From Bacteroidales bacterium (GTDB lineage: Bacteria; Bacteroidota; Bacteroidia; Bacteroidales; UBA10428): a stretch of 64,000 nucleotides of DNA. How positions within the stretch are numbered: position 1 is the first letter of the stretch; the number at the start of each line of letters is the position of its first letter. The stretch lies in assembly GCA_035299085.1 (NCBI GenBank), contig DATGXG010000052.1, forward strand, positions 1 to 64,000, read 5' to 3'. Under the pieces are notes generated by a model that saw nothing but the letters and a program-made list of their open reading frames with translations, was not told the origin of the DNA and searched no databases. Below are positions 8,870 to 17,796 of the stretch, one piece after another. A program made the position numbers and the translations under genes.

Positions 8870-10024
8870 TTACGGAACCATTACTTTCTGAACTTTATTA
8901 TCTACACGGATGATGTATACACCTGTGTTTAATGAACGCGACATGAAAGTGCCCCGGGTGCGGACATTTTGTAATACGCGTCCCTGGATGTCAATTACGG
9001 CTACGTCTTTTTCAACACCTTCTACAACCACACTACCATTCTTTACATAAATATGATTGGTAACATTATCGGTTTCCTGAACAGGGGTAGGAGTTTCATA
9101 TACGGCCTTCCAGAAGGCAACTGTAATGTCAAAAGTAGGTCCGTCAAGGAATGATGCAGTGCGATCGGCAACTGATTCTCCTGCTTCATTTTTGGCTTCT
9201 TCCCAATCCCAACCCGGATGATTGTATACTTTGAACGAAATATCAGCTGCATGAATCGTAATAGTGTATGTTGTATCCGTTACTTTAGTTGCCTGTACAG
9301 CATTGTCGGGATTCCAGCTTACAAAATCGCCAATGATCCAAACTTCAGGAGTTCCTTCGGGAACTTTGATGTTCAGAACAATATCTCCTACATTATTAGG
9401 ATTGAATATAGCGTCGAATTCCTCGCATGTAACCACATTCCCGTCCATGTATTTATAATTGGCGTCATTCGATTGCTGATATGACCATCCTGGTCCTGCA
9501 ACAAATTTGAATTCTAAGGCTGTGGTATCGAGTGTATAAATTTTAAGCATGAATTCCTTGCCATCAGCAGTAGAATCTACCATTTCCATAGGATTGGCAA
9601 TTGGATCCCATCCATTAAAATTTCCGGTAAGATTCAGCTGAAACACTTCAGCAGGCACCAGAACATCAATGGTTACAGAATCGGCAAGGGTTGTGTCATA
9701 ATATGCCTTAAATTCATCAACACGTGTAATACTGTCAGTAGAATACCTGAAATTAGCAGCCTGAACCTGCTCATACTTCCAGGCCGGACCTGTAAGGAAT
9801 TTGAACTCAATACCTGCTGTGTCGGCTGCTTCAAAATCGTATGTGAACGTTGTATCGGTTACCCGCGTCATCAGGGTACCCGGCTCACTCCAGTTGTTGA
9901 CTGTACCGGCAATGTAAACTACCTGTACGCTATCGGCAACAGTCACCTGTATCTGGCGTGACTGTGCAAAGCTCATTGTGGTGAGCAGCGTTAAAATCAA
10001 AAATGGTAAAATTCTTTTTTTCAT
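8870..10024 (-). CDS. Secreted protein with three starch-binding/E-set-like repeats and type IX sorting domain
   Basis: A 384-residue protein with signal peptide (residues 1-20, ending SFAQ). Three repeats of about 95 residues follow, each with a GNFNGWDP-like turn (GTVNNWSEP, GNFNGWDP, GDFVSWNPD) and an FKF/FKV strand near the end. This pattern is typical of CBM20/CBM48-like beta-sandwich domains that bind alpha-glucans or other glycans. The C-terminal 75 residues are a type IX secretion sorting domain (GRVLQNV, LNTGVYIIRV). It is the last gene of the polysaccharide locus, 41 bases after GH30 and followed by a terminator. An extra surface glycan-binding role is inferred; no catalytic motif is seen. 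Confidence 0.75.
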   Translation of the reverse strand: MKKRILPFLILTLLTTMSFAQSRQIQVTVADSVQVVYIAGTVNNWSEPGTLMTRVTDTTFTYDFEAADTAGIEFKFLTGPAWKYEQVQAANFRYSTDSITRVDEFKAYYDTTLADSVTIDVLVPAEVFQLNLTGNFNGWDPIANPMEMVDSTADGKEFMLKIYTLDTTALEFKFVAGPGWSYQQSNDANYKYMDGNVVTCEEFDAIFNPNNVGDIVLNIKVPEGTPEVWIIGDFVSWNPDNAVQATKVTDTTYTITIHAADISFKVYNHPGWDWEEAKNEAGESVADRTASFLDGPTFDITVAFWKAVYETPTPVQETDNVTNHIYVKNGSVVVEGVEKDVAVIDIQGRVLQNVRTRGTFMSRSLNTGVYIIRVDNKVQKVMVP

Positions 10025-10065
10025 GTTTAATGGATTTTTAGTTAGTAAAAGGAATTAGTAAAAAA

Positions 10066-11547
10066 TTATTTTTTCCACCTGCATGAGGCAATGCTCTTCG
10101 GCGGAATGGTTATCGGAAATGAATGACTACCGTCTTCAATCGTCATTTTAACCTGACTTGCATTTTCGTTCAGCAATACCACACCATAGGTACCATCCGT
10201 ATTTTCAGCCGCCGTCATAGTCAATCCGTCAGCTTTGTAACCATTAAAGCCAATCCGGTGTGCACCAGTTGATATAGCCTTCGATAAGCCGGCAATAACA
10301 TAAAAATGGGTTTTCCGGTCAAGTGTGGCATAGTCTGATGACCTGATCTCTATGGCGCCGAAACAGGTGTTACAACCGCCGGGCCGGTTAGGAGCACCGT
10401 TTTCATCAAGAAGAAGATTCCATACAATCACAGCTTTGTTGAAATTATTAAGGGTGCCAATACCCAGTTCACGCATACTCCAGATCAGGTCGCCCTCAAA
10501 GGAGTAATTCCAGGTGCCGATTGACATTTCTGTGAAGTATAAGTTTTTATCCGGAAAGGCATTATGGACATCAAGCATTTCAGCCTTATCACCGCCGTAG
10601 GCATGATATGCTGCGCCATCCACGTATTTGGCCGCATCAGCAATGGCATATATTTTCTTGGGGTAATCGATCTGATCGGCCACATTATCGTAGTTGTAAT
10701 TGTGATCAAAGACAATGATTTTTGTTTTAATCCCTGCCTCTTCAAACTTCGGGCCCAGTGCGCTTTTTATAAATTCAGCCTGTTCCTGCCAGGTCATGTA
10801 AAGTGACATGGAATTTCCCCGGTTCAAGGGCTCATTCTGAATGGTGATGGATTCAATGGGAATCCCTTCCTGTTCCATAGCCTGGATGAATTTTACGAAA
10901 TACGTAGCGTAATCCTGGTAATAGGCAGGATTCAGCTGACCGCTTGTCCAGTGATCATAAGGCTGTTTATCAGCCAGGTTGTTCACTTTCATCCATTTGG
11001 GACAACTCCAGGGAGAACCCATAATCTTTAACCGGGGATTGATGGCAAGGATTTCTTTCAGAACCGGGATCAGGTCACGTCTGTCTAATTCAGGCATCTT
11101 GAAATTATCAATTCCCGGAGTATCCCACCATGTATATTCATTGAGCGAAAAGTCGGATGCTCCAATGGAGATCCTTACATAACTGAAGCCGGCGCCATTC
11201 ACTGTATCAAAAACTTCATGAAGAAGTTTGGAACGGTTTGCTTCAGTCATATGAAGAAGGTTATAACACGTTGAACCTGTAATCGCTGCTCCGAATCCGT
11301 CAATTTCCTGGTAACGGTTAGCCGGGTTCAGTGTCACAGTGGTGGCAATGTCCATATTGGGTGTAGTGTTGAAATGCAGGTCAACAGTATCGAACAACCG
11401 TGATTTATCAGCGGAGGTTATATACATTTTGCCGTCGGACTTTACCTCAGGATCATTACCACTATTTCCCTTGTCATTTCCCCGTTCACAGGTCGGTGAA
11501 AGCAGACCGACAAAGGCAATAAGACTGATAATCAGAAAATTCTTCAT
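10066..11547 (-). CDS. GH30 family glycoside hydrolase, possible endo-beta-1,6-glucanase
   Basis: A 493-residue exported protein, possibly a lipoprotein (Cys20, non-standard lipobox). The barrel carries the GH30 hallmarks: QEIDGFGAAITGS near the start, acid/base Glu239 in TIQNEPL, and nucleophile Glu340 in YFTEMSIGTW. GH30 includes glucosylceramidases, beta-1,6-glucanases and xylanases. The gene lies 10 bases after a SusE/F-like gene and follows SusC-SusD; in Bacteroides thetaiotaomicron the locus for fungal beta-1,6-glucan has the same kinds of genes in the same order, with a GH30_3 endo-enzyme. The family is certain from the motifs; the substrate is inferred from gene order. Confidence 0.85.
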   Translation of the reverse strand: MKNFLIISLIAFVGLLSPTCERGNDKGNSGNDPEVKSDGKMYITSADKSRLFDTVDLHFNTTPNMDIATTVTLNPANRYQEIDGFGAAITGSTCYNLLHMTEANRSKLLHEVFDTVNGAGFSYVRISIGASDFSLNEYTWWDTPGIDNFKMPELDRRDLIPVLKEILAINPRLKIMGSPWSCPKWMKVNNLADKQPYDHWTSGQLNPAYYQDYATYFVKFIQAMEQEGIPIESITIQNEPLNRGNSMSLYMTWQEQAEFIKSALGPKFEEAGIKTKIIVFDHNYNYDNVADQIDYPKKIYAIADAAKYVDGAAYHAYGGDKAEMLDVHNAFPDKNLYFTEMSIGTWNYSFEGDLIWSMRELGIGTLNNFNKAVIVWNLLLDENGAPNRPGGCNTCFGAIEIRSSDYATLDRKTHFYVIAGLSKAISTGAHRIGFNGYKADGLTMTAAENTDGTYGVVLLNENASQVKMTIEDGSHSFPITIPPKSIASCRWKK

Positions 11548-11557
11548 TGAGCTATAA

Positions 11558-12940
11558 TTAATTAATCTTTACAGGAGTCATTGTCTTATTATTCATGTCA
11601 AGGGTTACACGGTATACCCCTTCGAATGCTGTTGTCCCGCCATTCACGTTTCCGTATTTCCCTTCAACCCATAAACCGTAAAGTGGTTCACCGACAGTAT
11701 ACAGTGAGGCGTTAATTTCGTGGTCGGCATCCCACCAACCCCGTTTAAAGAAGTATTTAAAATCGAGGGTGCCATAGCTTCCATCCGGAGTGTTTTTCAT
11801 ATAAGCCGTAAACTGGTAAACGCCTTCGGAAATCCTGACGCAAGGCACGTAATCAAACGGTGTGTTCCAGTTCCAGCTCGTGGTTATGGTGTACGGAGAT
11901 GAAGGCCTGCCAAGTCCGGTACCGCATACCCACAGAGCTTCGGGATAAATTACCTCGGATTGGGGTTCAACATACAGGTAATTGCCGTCGACATAATAGT
12001 AGGCTTTATAAATGCCTGTGGGACCAATGAATTTTGCGGTGTTATCACCTGTGACTTCAAAGTAATCCGGAGCCAGGCTGTTACTAAGGTTTGTAATTCC
12101 GGTAAAGGTTATTTCAAGATCTTTGCCGAAATAAACATTTCCGCCTTTAAAGTTTTTTCCCGCCATTAACATCGATGACAAATCGTTGCTGATATCCAGT
12201 GTTGTCACCGGTTCAAGCGGCTTTCCGGTGAAAGTGGTTGTCAGTGCAATGGCATCAAATGTGATTTGAGTTATGCTTATCAATCCAGGGTCAGAAATTT
12301 CGATATAGTCGTCATCAATAGTAACGAGGTTGATCCCCCCGTCTTTAAACCCGAATACGAGACCGGTCCAGTCGACTTTATTGAATTTATTGATCTTTGT
12401 GGCCAATCGGAATTTAAGGGTCGAACCATATGACATGTTGGTGCCCCTGAAGATTAAGTTTGCAGAATCCACCAATGCCATTTTATAGGTGGTTCCTGTT
12501 TCCGGAACAATATACAACTGTGTAATCACCGGGCGTTTCGCAACCGTGCTGCTGATGATGGTGTCTGTTGTGTAACCGTCAACATTTATCGAGGTGAGGT
12601 AAACTTTCACTGCAGAGTTGTCAAGCGCATCGGGACCAAACGGTATTTTATACTTTCGGGTAACCTGGCTTTCATTTCCTTTGGTTCTGACACTTTCCTG
12701 AGTAACTACCTCATTGTTCAGTACAACCTGTACCTCAAGCGTTGAAAGAGGGGTTACCCTGTCGGAAAGCTGAACGGATAGTGTTATTGAATCATTATAA
12801 TTTATGGTTGATTCCGCCACTTCGGCCTGTGTAAAGACAGGGAAGGATTTGGGATAGGTCACCAGTTCCGGGTCTTTTTCACAACCGGCAATGAAAATCG
12901 CCAGAATTAACAATGCAGTCGCCTGGTATATATTTTTCAT
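11558..12940 (-). CDS. SusE/SusF-like surface glycan-binding lipoprotein
   Basis: A 460-residue lipoprotein with lipobox IAGC (Cys20) followed by EKDPE, a charged stretch that suits export to the outer surface. It is built of beta-sandwich modules; residues about 25-130 look like an N-terminal immunoglobulin-type domain (NDSITLSVQLSD), and the C-terminal third has the YFFKRGWWDAD and GVYQFTAYMKN patterns common in SusE/SusF-like proteins. No catalytic motif is present. The position between SusD (25 bases) and GH30 (10 bases) indicates the surface glycan-binding protein of this locus. Confidence 0.78.
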   Translation of the reverse strand: MKNIYQATALLILAIFIAGCEKDPELVTYPKSFPVFTQAEVAESTINYNDSITLSVQLSDRVTPLSTLEVQVVLNNEVVTQESVRTKGNESQVTRKYKIPFGPDALDNSAVKVYLTSINVDGYTTDTIISSTVAKRPVITQLYIVPETGTTYKMALVDSANLIFRGTNMSYGSTLKFRLATKINKFNKVDWTGLVFGFKDGGINLVTIDDDYIEISDPGLISITQITFDAIALTTTFTGKPLEPVTTLDISNDLSSMLMAGKNFKGGNVYFGKDLEITFTGITNLSNSLAPDYFEVTGDNTAKFIGPTGIYKAYYYVDGNYLYVEPQSEVIYPEALWVCGTGLGRPSSPYTITTSWNWNTPFDYVPCVRISEGVYQFTAYMKNTPDGSYGTLDFKYFFKRGWWDADHEINASLYTVGEPLYGLWVEGKYGNVNGGTTAFEGVYRVTLDMNNKTMTPVKIN

Positions 12941-12965
12941 AAAATGTTGATTTATTCGTTAATTT

Positions 12966-14480
12966 CTAATATCCCGGATTCTGAACAAGAGATGGGTTGA
13001 TATCAACCTGCGATTGAGGGATCGGTAAATAGATTGAGTTTTCGGTAACCGGATCCATGGCTAACCTGCCCGGATCACGCTGGTTCAGTGTATTCAGCAC
13101 ATCATAAACCTTTCCGGTTCTGACAAGGTCAAACCAACGCTGGCCCTCAAATGCAAGCTCAAGTCTCCTTTCGTTGAGCACAGCATTCATCATAGCGTCC
13201 TGAGTGCCTGTTTGTGCGGATCCTAAAGGTCCAAGCCCCACCCTGGCTCTTATTCTCCTTACAATATCAGCAGCTGCGGTTAAATCTCCAAGAGCCGTAT
13301 AAGCTTCAGCCTTTAAAAGCAGGATATCGGCAAGCCTGAGTTTGATTATGCTGTTGAATTTTGAAGGGAATTTATGCATGAACCAGTATTGATCGGATGG
13401 ATAATGATTACTCCATGCAACACTGGCTTGTACCATTGTAATACGTTTTCTGACTATATCACCCTGTTTATCGAAAGCAGCAATCAAATCACGGGTAGGC
13501 GTCATCCATTTTGCCCAATCGTATACACTGGCCGGATCGGTTTCATCCACTCCAAACATCCAGGTATTCCAATTGCCACCGTCTGCAAACGTGATTTCAA
13601 AGATTGACTCTGACGAATTTCTTAACCGTACGTCGGTCTTTGAATCATTCACCAGGAACAAGTCACCGTAACTTGATACAAGAGAAACATCGGGTTCAAC
13701 CAGTTCACAGTATTCAATAACTTTATTGTAATCTCTTACCGGCTGTTCAGCATACACCTTAGCCAGCAGGGCATTTGCAACTGTTCTTGAAAATTTGAAT
13801 TTATTCGAAGGATCTATTGGCGGCGCTCCACCCGGTTCAAGGGCTGTTTCAAGGTCCGAAATAATCTGTGCATAAACTTCCTCAACAGTGTTTCTTGGAG
13901 GGTAATAAAGCGGATACACTTCCTCGATATTGCGGGAATTAATGGCAGGGGGCTCTGTCAGAATCATCGGAATTCCACCCCAGAGCCTTACCATATCAAA
14001 CATGATCCAGGCACGCAGAATAAGTGCCTCTGACTTCCATTGTTTACGTTCTGCTGCAGTTAATGCAGGATCCGGCACCGAATCCACGTATACAATCACA
14101 CTGTTTGCGTTACTGATCATTTCAAGGTAAGCTTTCCAGTCGCGTTCAATGTTTTTATTGATCCCATTCTGTTTTTGTTGTTCAAGCTGTGTGAGCTCTG
14201 CATCTGTTGCACCCCGGTATGCGTTATCAGAATGAGTCTCGGTATATACAAGGAAGTCGAGATTCCAGTTTTCAAGACCGTGATTTCCTTTAAGCTGGTT
14301 ATAAACACCCTGGTACTGGGTAAACATATCCGCCCTTGTCCTGAACTTTAGTGTTCCCGATGTATCCTGACTGCCAAATACTATTTCACTGTAATCTGAA
14401 ATAGGATCCTCGTTGAGGGAGCAGGACAAAAAGGGAGTTGCCAGAATGAAGATAAGTATATAATTAAATGTGTATTTCAT
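12966..14480 (-). CDS. SusD/RagB family nutrient-binding outer membrane lipoprotein
   Basis: A 504-residue lipoprotein (lipobox FLSC, Cys20). SusD features are the helical tetratricopeptide-like first half, the EALILRAWIMFDMVRLWGG stretch, the closing ADILLLKAEAY and LNERRLELAFEGQRWFDLVRTG segments, and a C-terminal YLPIPQSQVDINPSLVQNPGY. Such proteins cap the SusC channel and bind the oligosaccharide. It starts 11 bases after the SusC stop, as expected for a SusCD pair. Confidence 0.95.
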   Translation of the reverse strand: MKYTFNYILIFILATPFLSCSLNEDPISDYSEIVFGSQDTSGTLKFRTRADMFTQYQGVYNQLKGNHGLENWNLDFLVYTETHSDNAYRGATDAELTQLEQQKQNGINKNIERDWKAYLEMISNANSVIVYVDSVPDPALTAAERKQWKSEALILRAWIMFDMVRLWGGIPMILTEPPAINSRNIEEVYPLYYPPRNTVEEVYAQIISDLETALEPGGAPPIDPSNKFKFSRTVANALLAKVYAEQPVRDYNKVIEYCELVEPDVSLVSSYGDLFLVNDSKTDVRLRNSSESIFEITFADGGNWNTWMFGVDETDPASVYDWAKWMTPTRDLIAAFDKQGDIVRKRITMVQASVAWSNHYPSDQYWFMHKFPSKFNSIIKLRLADILLLKAEAYTALGDLTAAADIVRRIRARVGLGPLGSAQTGTQDAMMNAVLNERRLELAFEGQRWFDLVRTGKVYDVLNTLNQRDPGRLAMDPVTENSIYLPIPQSQVDINPSLVQNPGY

Positions 14481-14491
14481 CTCAATCCATT

Positions 14492-17440
14492 TTAGAATTC
14501 AAAATTTAAACCGAATACATAGCTTTTTGAGTGGGGATAGGTGCCCCAGTCGATTCCTTGCACGGTGGCATTGTCGGCATACTGGTTTACCTCAGGGTCA
14601 AAACCCTTGTAATTGGTGAAGGTGATCAGGTTTTCCGCAGTAAAATAAGGCTGAACATAAGAGAATCCGATTTTCTTAAGAAGCTTGCCTGTATACATGT
14701 AGGATATAGTTAAAGTTTTCACCCGGAGATAACTGCCATCCTCAACAAAGCGGGTGGATGCCACCAAATTGTCTTTTGCCGATGTGGCCTTTGGCATATA
14801 AGTTATTTGTCCGGGCCGGCGCCAGCGGTCGAGTACTTTTGTCGACTGGTTTTTGGCATCATACATGCCTTCCGTTTCCATGCGTGAAGCATTGTAAATA
14901 TCATTTCCCTGTGATCCCTGAAGTAAAATCATTAACGATATTCCTTTCCATGAAAAATTATTGGTCATTCCATAAATGAAATCAGGATTGGGATCACCGA
15001 TATAAGTCTTATCCGAGAGAGTGATCTTACCGTCATGATTGATGTCCCTGAACTTCAGATTACCTGTTTCCGGATCAACGCCGTCGCTTATAAGGCCCCA
15101 GAATTTACTAATGGACTGTCCCGGAGTCATCCTTATGACATACTCACTCGTTGCTTCAGAGGTGTTTCCATAATAATACACCGGCTGAAGATGGAATTTT
15201 TCAACTTTGTTTCTGTTGAATGAAATATTGAAATCCGTTTCCCATTTAAATGCGTTCACAGAATTCTTTGTATTCACAGAGAATTCAATTCCTCTGTTTG
15301 ACATCTCTCCTTCATTACGCAGGAGTGGATCCCAGGGTGCAGCCATTATGATATTGAACAGAAGGTTCTTCGTATATTTATAATATGCATCGGTTGACAT
15401 AGTGAGCCTTCCTTTTAACAGGCTTATGTCCAATCCGAGGTTTGTTGTTGAAGTGGTTTCCCAGGTAAGATCAATGTTCTTCATATTGCTTCTAACCGGG
15501 TTAGGCACTGCATTGCTCTGTCCGGTATCCCACCATGCTCTTCTTTCAATACTATACATTTCAAGATAACCGTAATCGGGCAGCCCTGACTGATTACCGG
15601 TCTGTCCCCAACCTCCCCGTAGTTTCAGATCATGAAGCCAGGTGAATTGCTGCATGAAAGGCTCGGATGATATACGCCAGGCTGCTGAGAATGATGGAAA
15701 ATATCCCCATTTATGACCCGGTGCAAGCTTAGAGGAGCCATCTGCCCTGAAATTCGCCGTAAACAGGTATTTGCTGTCGAAGTTATAGGTGAGTCTTCCT
15801 AAATACGACATAATATCCCAGTTGGATCCCGTAGTTCCTGTTCCCCACGGATCGATCTTGTTCCCTGCATTGAGTGTTTTAATCGCAGAATTCAGAAAAT
15901 GAGAGGCCCCCATGTAACTCAATGACCATTTCGAAGACGTCCACGAAGTCCCAGCCATCAATCCGAGAGTGTGTTTGCCAAAAGCTTTGTCGGCAGTCAA
16001 AATATTGTCAAAAGTCAGCACAGTGTTAAGAGAACGGTTATCGGTGGCATTGCCGTACAAGCTCCTTCCATACGAAGTCTTTTTTGGATCAAGGAATGTT
16101 GAACCATGATTATATATCCGGTCGATGGCCATCGTGGATTTAAAATTCAGCCACGACGCAATTCTGAAATCTCCGCTAAGCGATCCGACAAACTGATTGT
16201 TGCTGTCTCTGTCATCTTCAGTTCTTGACATATTCTCAACTGGATGTGTAACCTGCGCCCCGTAAAAATTATTATAATATTGTCCGGGATTATTCGCGTC
16301 CCAAATAGGGGCGTATTTCGGAGTGTTTATAACAGACAGAATAACACCTGCCCTGTTTGAACCCGTTCCGGAAATGATTCCATTTTTTGCGTAATCGGAA
16401 TAAGCTATATTGGAACTTACTTTGAGCCAGCTTTTTAACTGATTTTCGAAATTGGCTTTGAAATTGTACCTTGAAAAATAGGCTACTTTGATAACGCCAA
16501 CTTCATTCAGATAACCTCCTGACAGGTAGTAGTTCATTTTTTCATTTCCTCCCGTAAATGAAATCTGGTAGTTCTGCACGGTTCCAAGGCGGTAAGTTTC
16601 ATCAAACCAGTCGGTCTGATCGGTAAGTCCTTCGGGGATTGTAGCAGCCCCTATTTCATCCATGAGATCCTTATACTGTTGCGTATTTAACGACTTTATT
16701 TTCTCCTGTACCTGATTGAAGCCAAGACTGGAATTGAATGTGACAGAATTCCTGCCCCGCTTACCGCTTTTTGTAGTTATCAGCACTACGCCGTTGGCAG
16801 CTCTCGAACCGTATATTGCAGCAGATGAAGCGTCCTTAAGGATCTGCATCGATTCAATGTCATTCGACGACAAAAAACTGATTTCACTCATCGGAATCCC
16901 ATCAACCACGTACAGAGGGTCATTGCTCGCGTTAATAGACGTATTGCCCCTGATTCTTACAACCAGCCCGGCTCCTGGTTCGCCGCTTGGCGACATCACC
17001 ATGACACCTGCGGCTTTTCCCTGTATGGCAGAAGCAGCTGAAGACATTGGCCTCTCCTGGAGGTCGGATGTCGAAACCACCGCAACAGAGGTAGTGATAT
17101 CTTTTTTCTTAACGGTTCCATAACCGATTACTACTACCTGTTCAATTTCATTTACTGCTTCAGAAAGAGTTACGTTTATATCTGCACTTCCATTAACAGT
17201 AATTTCCCTGGTTGTGTAACCGATCATTGAAAATGAAATGATGCTCTGATCAGGTACTGTAAGCGAAAATTTACCATTGATGTCTGTGATTTTCCCGTTA
17301 TTGGTGCCCTTCTGAACAACAGTAACACCAATAAGAGGTGCATTGGCAGTGTCTTTGACCGTACCGCTAACCGTTACCTGCTGGGCAATAATTGAAGCGG
17401 ACAGAAAGATGAATAAAAGAAAGAGTATATTTCTTTGCAT
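14492..17440 (-). CDS. SusC/RagA family TonB-linked outer membrane transporter
   Basis: A 982-residue outer membrane protein with signal peptide (residues 1-19, ending IIAQQ). It has a carboxypeptidase-regulatory-like domain (about 20-100, VSGTVKDTANAPLIGVTV), a TonB plug (about 110-225, with the SusC signature IRGNTSINASNDPLYVVDG and AAIYGSRAANGVVLITTK), and a 22-strand barrel ending in aromatic F-E-F. It imports oligosaccharides into the periplasm with energy from TonB-ExbBD, probably the set at 52368-54336. It heads the locus, followed by SusD, the binding protein, GH30 and the E-set protein with gaps of only 10-41 bases. Confidence 0.95.
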   Translation of the reverse strand: MQRNILFLLFIFLSASIIAQQVTVSGTVKDTANAPLIGVTVVQKGTNNGKITDINGKFSLTVPDQSIISFSMIGYTTREITVNGSADINVTLSEAVNEIEQVVVIGYGTVKKKDITTSVAVVSTSDLQERPMSSAASAIQGKAAGVMVMSPSGEPGAGLVVRIRGNTSINASNDPLYVVDGIPMSEISFLSSNDIESMQILKDASSAAIYGSRAANGVVLITTKSGKRGRNSVTFNSSLGFNQVQEKIKSLNTQQYKDLMDEIGAATIPEGLTDQTDWFDETYRLGTVQNYQISFTGGNEKMNYYLSGGYLNEVGVIKVAYFSRYNFKANFENQLKSWLKVSSNIAYSDYAKNGIISGTGSNRAGVILSVINTPKYAPIWDANNPGQYYNNFYGAQVTHPVENMSRTEDDRDSNNQFVGSLSGDFRIASWLNFKSTMAIDRIYNHGSTFLDPKKTSYGRSLYGNATDNRSLNTVLTFDNILTADKAFGKHTLGLMAGTSWTSSKWSLSYMGASHFLNSAIKTLNAGNKIDPWGTGTTGSNWDIMSYLGRLTYNFDSKYLFTANFRADGSSKLAPGHKWGYFPSFSAAWRISSEPFMQQFTWLHDLKLRGGWGQTGNQSGLPDYGYLEMYSIERRAWWDTGQSNAVPNPVRSNMKNIDLTWETTSTTNLGLDISLLKGRLTMSTDAYYKYTKNLLFNIIMAAPWDPLLRNEGEMSNRGIEFSVNTKNSVNAFKWETDFNISFNRNKVEKFHLQPVYYYGNTSEATSEYVIRMTPGQSISKFWGLISDGVDPETGNLKFRDINHDGKITLSDKTYIGDPNPDFIYGMTNNFSWKGISLMILLQGSQGNDIYNASRMETEGMYDAKNQSTKVLDRWRRPGQITYMPKATSAKDNLVASTRFVEDGSYLRVKTLTISYMYTGKLLKKIGFSYVQPYFTAENLITFTNYKGFDPEVNQYADNATVQGIDWGTYPHSKSYVFGLNFEF

Positions 17441-17796
17441 AGACTTAGATTTATTTCAAAAAATCAAGAACGGTCGGGTTAATGGTTACAGTAAAACCGG
17501 ATTTTTATAAAGGTAGAAGCGTCCCCACCGGTTTCAGTTTTCAGGTGGCTGAAATATAGATTTTTTGAACCCTTAACGAATATAACAATCAAGCAAAGAA
17601 ATAGTTATTAGAATGGCAATATAGATTTTCTATAAAAGAAAGATGGGGAGAATTGGAGAGTGGGAGTGTGGGAGTCAGGGCCTGAATAGGGTGATCAGTA
17701 ATATCGGTAATCGGTAGTTGTAAAATTCGTTTGTATAACAAGGACAAAAAAGATCAGAAGACCAACAGACCAGAAGACCAACGGACCAGGAGACAA
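17441..17796 (-). promoter_or_regulatory. Upstream region of the polysaccharide locus
   Basis: The 356 bases between the regulator's stop codon and SusC should hold the locus promoter. No clean TAnnTTTG is seen on the minus strand. A 12-base exact direct repeat, AATATAGATTTT, occurs at 17553-17564 and 17618-17629 and could be a regulator site. Near 17525-17552 two alternative short stems (CCACC/GGTGG and TTTCAG/CTGAAA) overlap. The part next to the regulator (17735-17790) is a degenerate tandem repeat of AGACCAACAGACCAGA-like words. Confidence 0.3.

Noticed and set aside
8644..8913. 89-codon frame between GH2 and the E-set protein
   Set aside because: Runs through the terminator hairpin and overlaps the 3' end of the opposite gene; composition is not coding-like.
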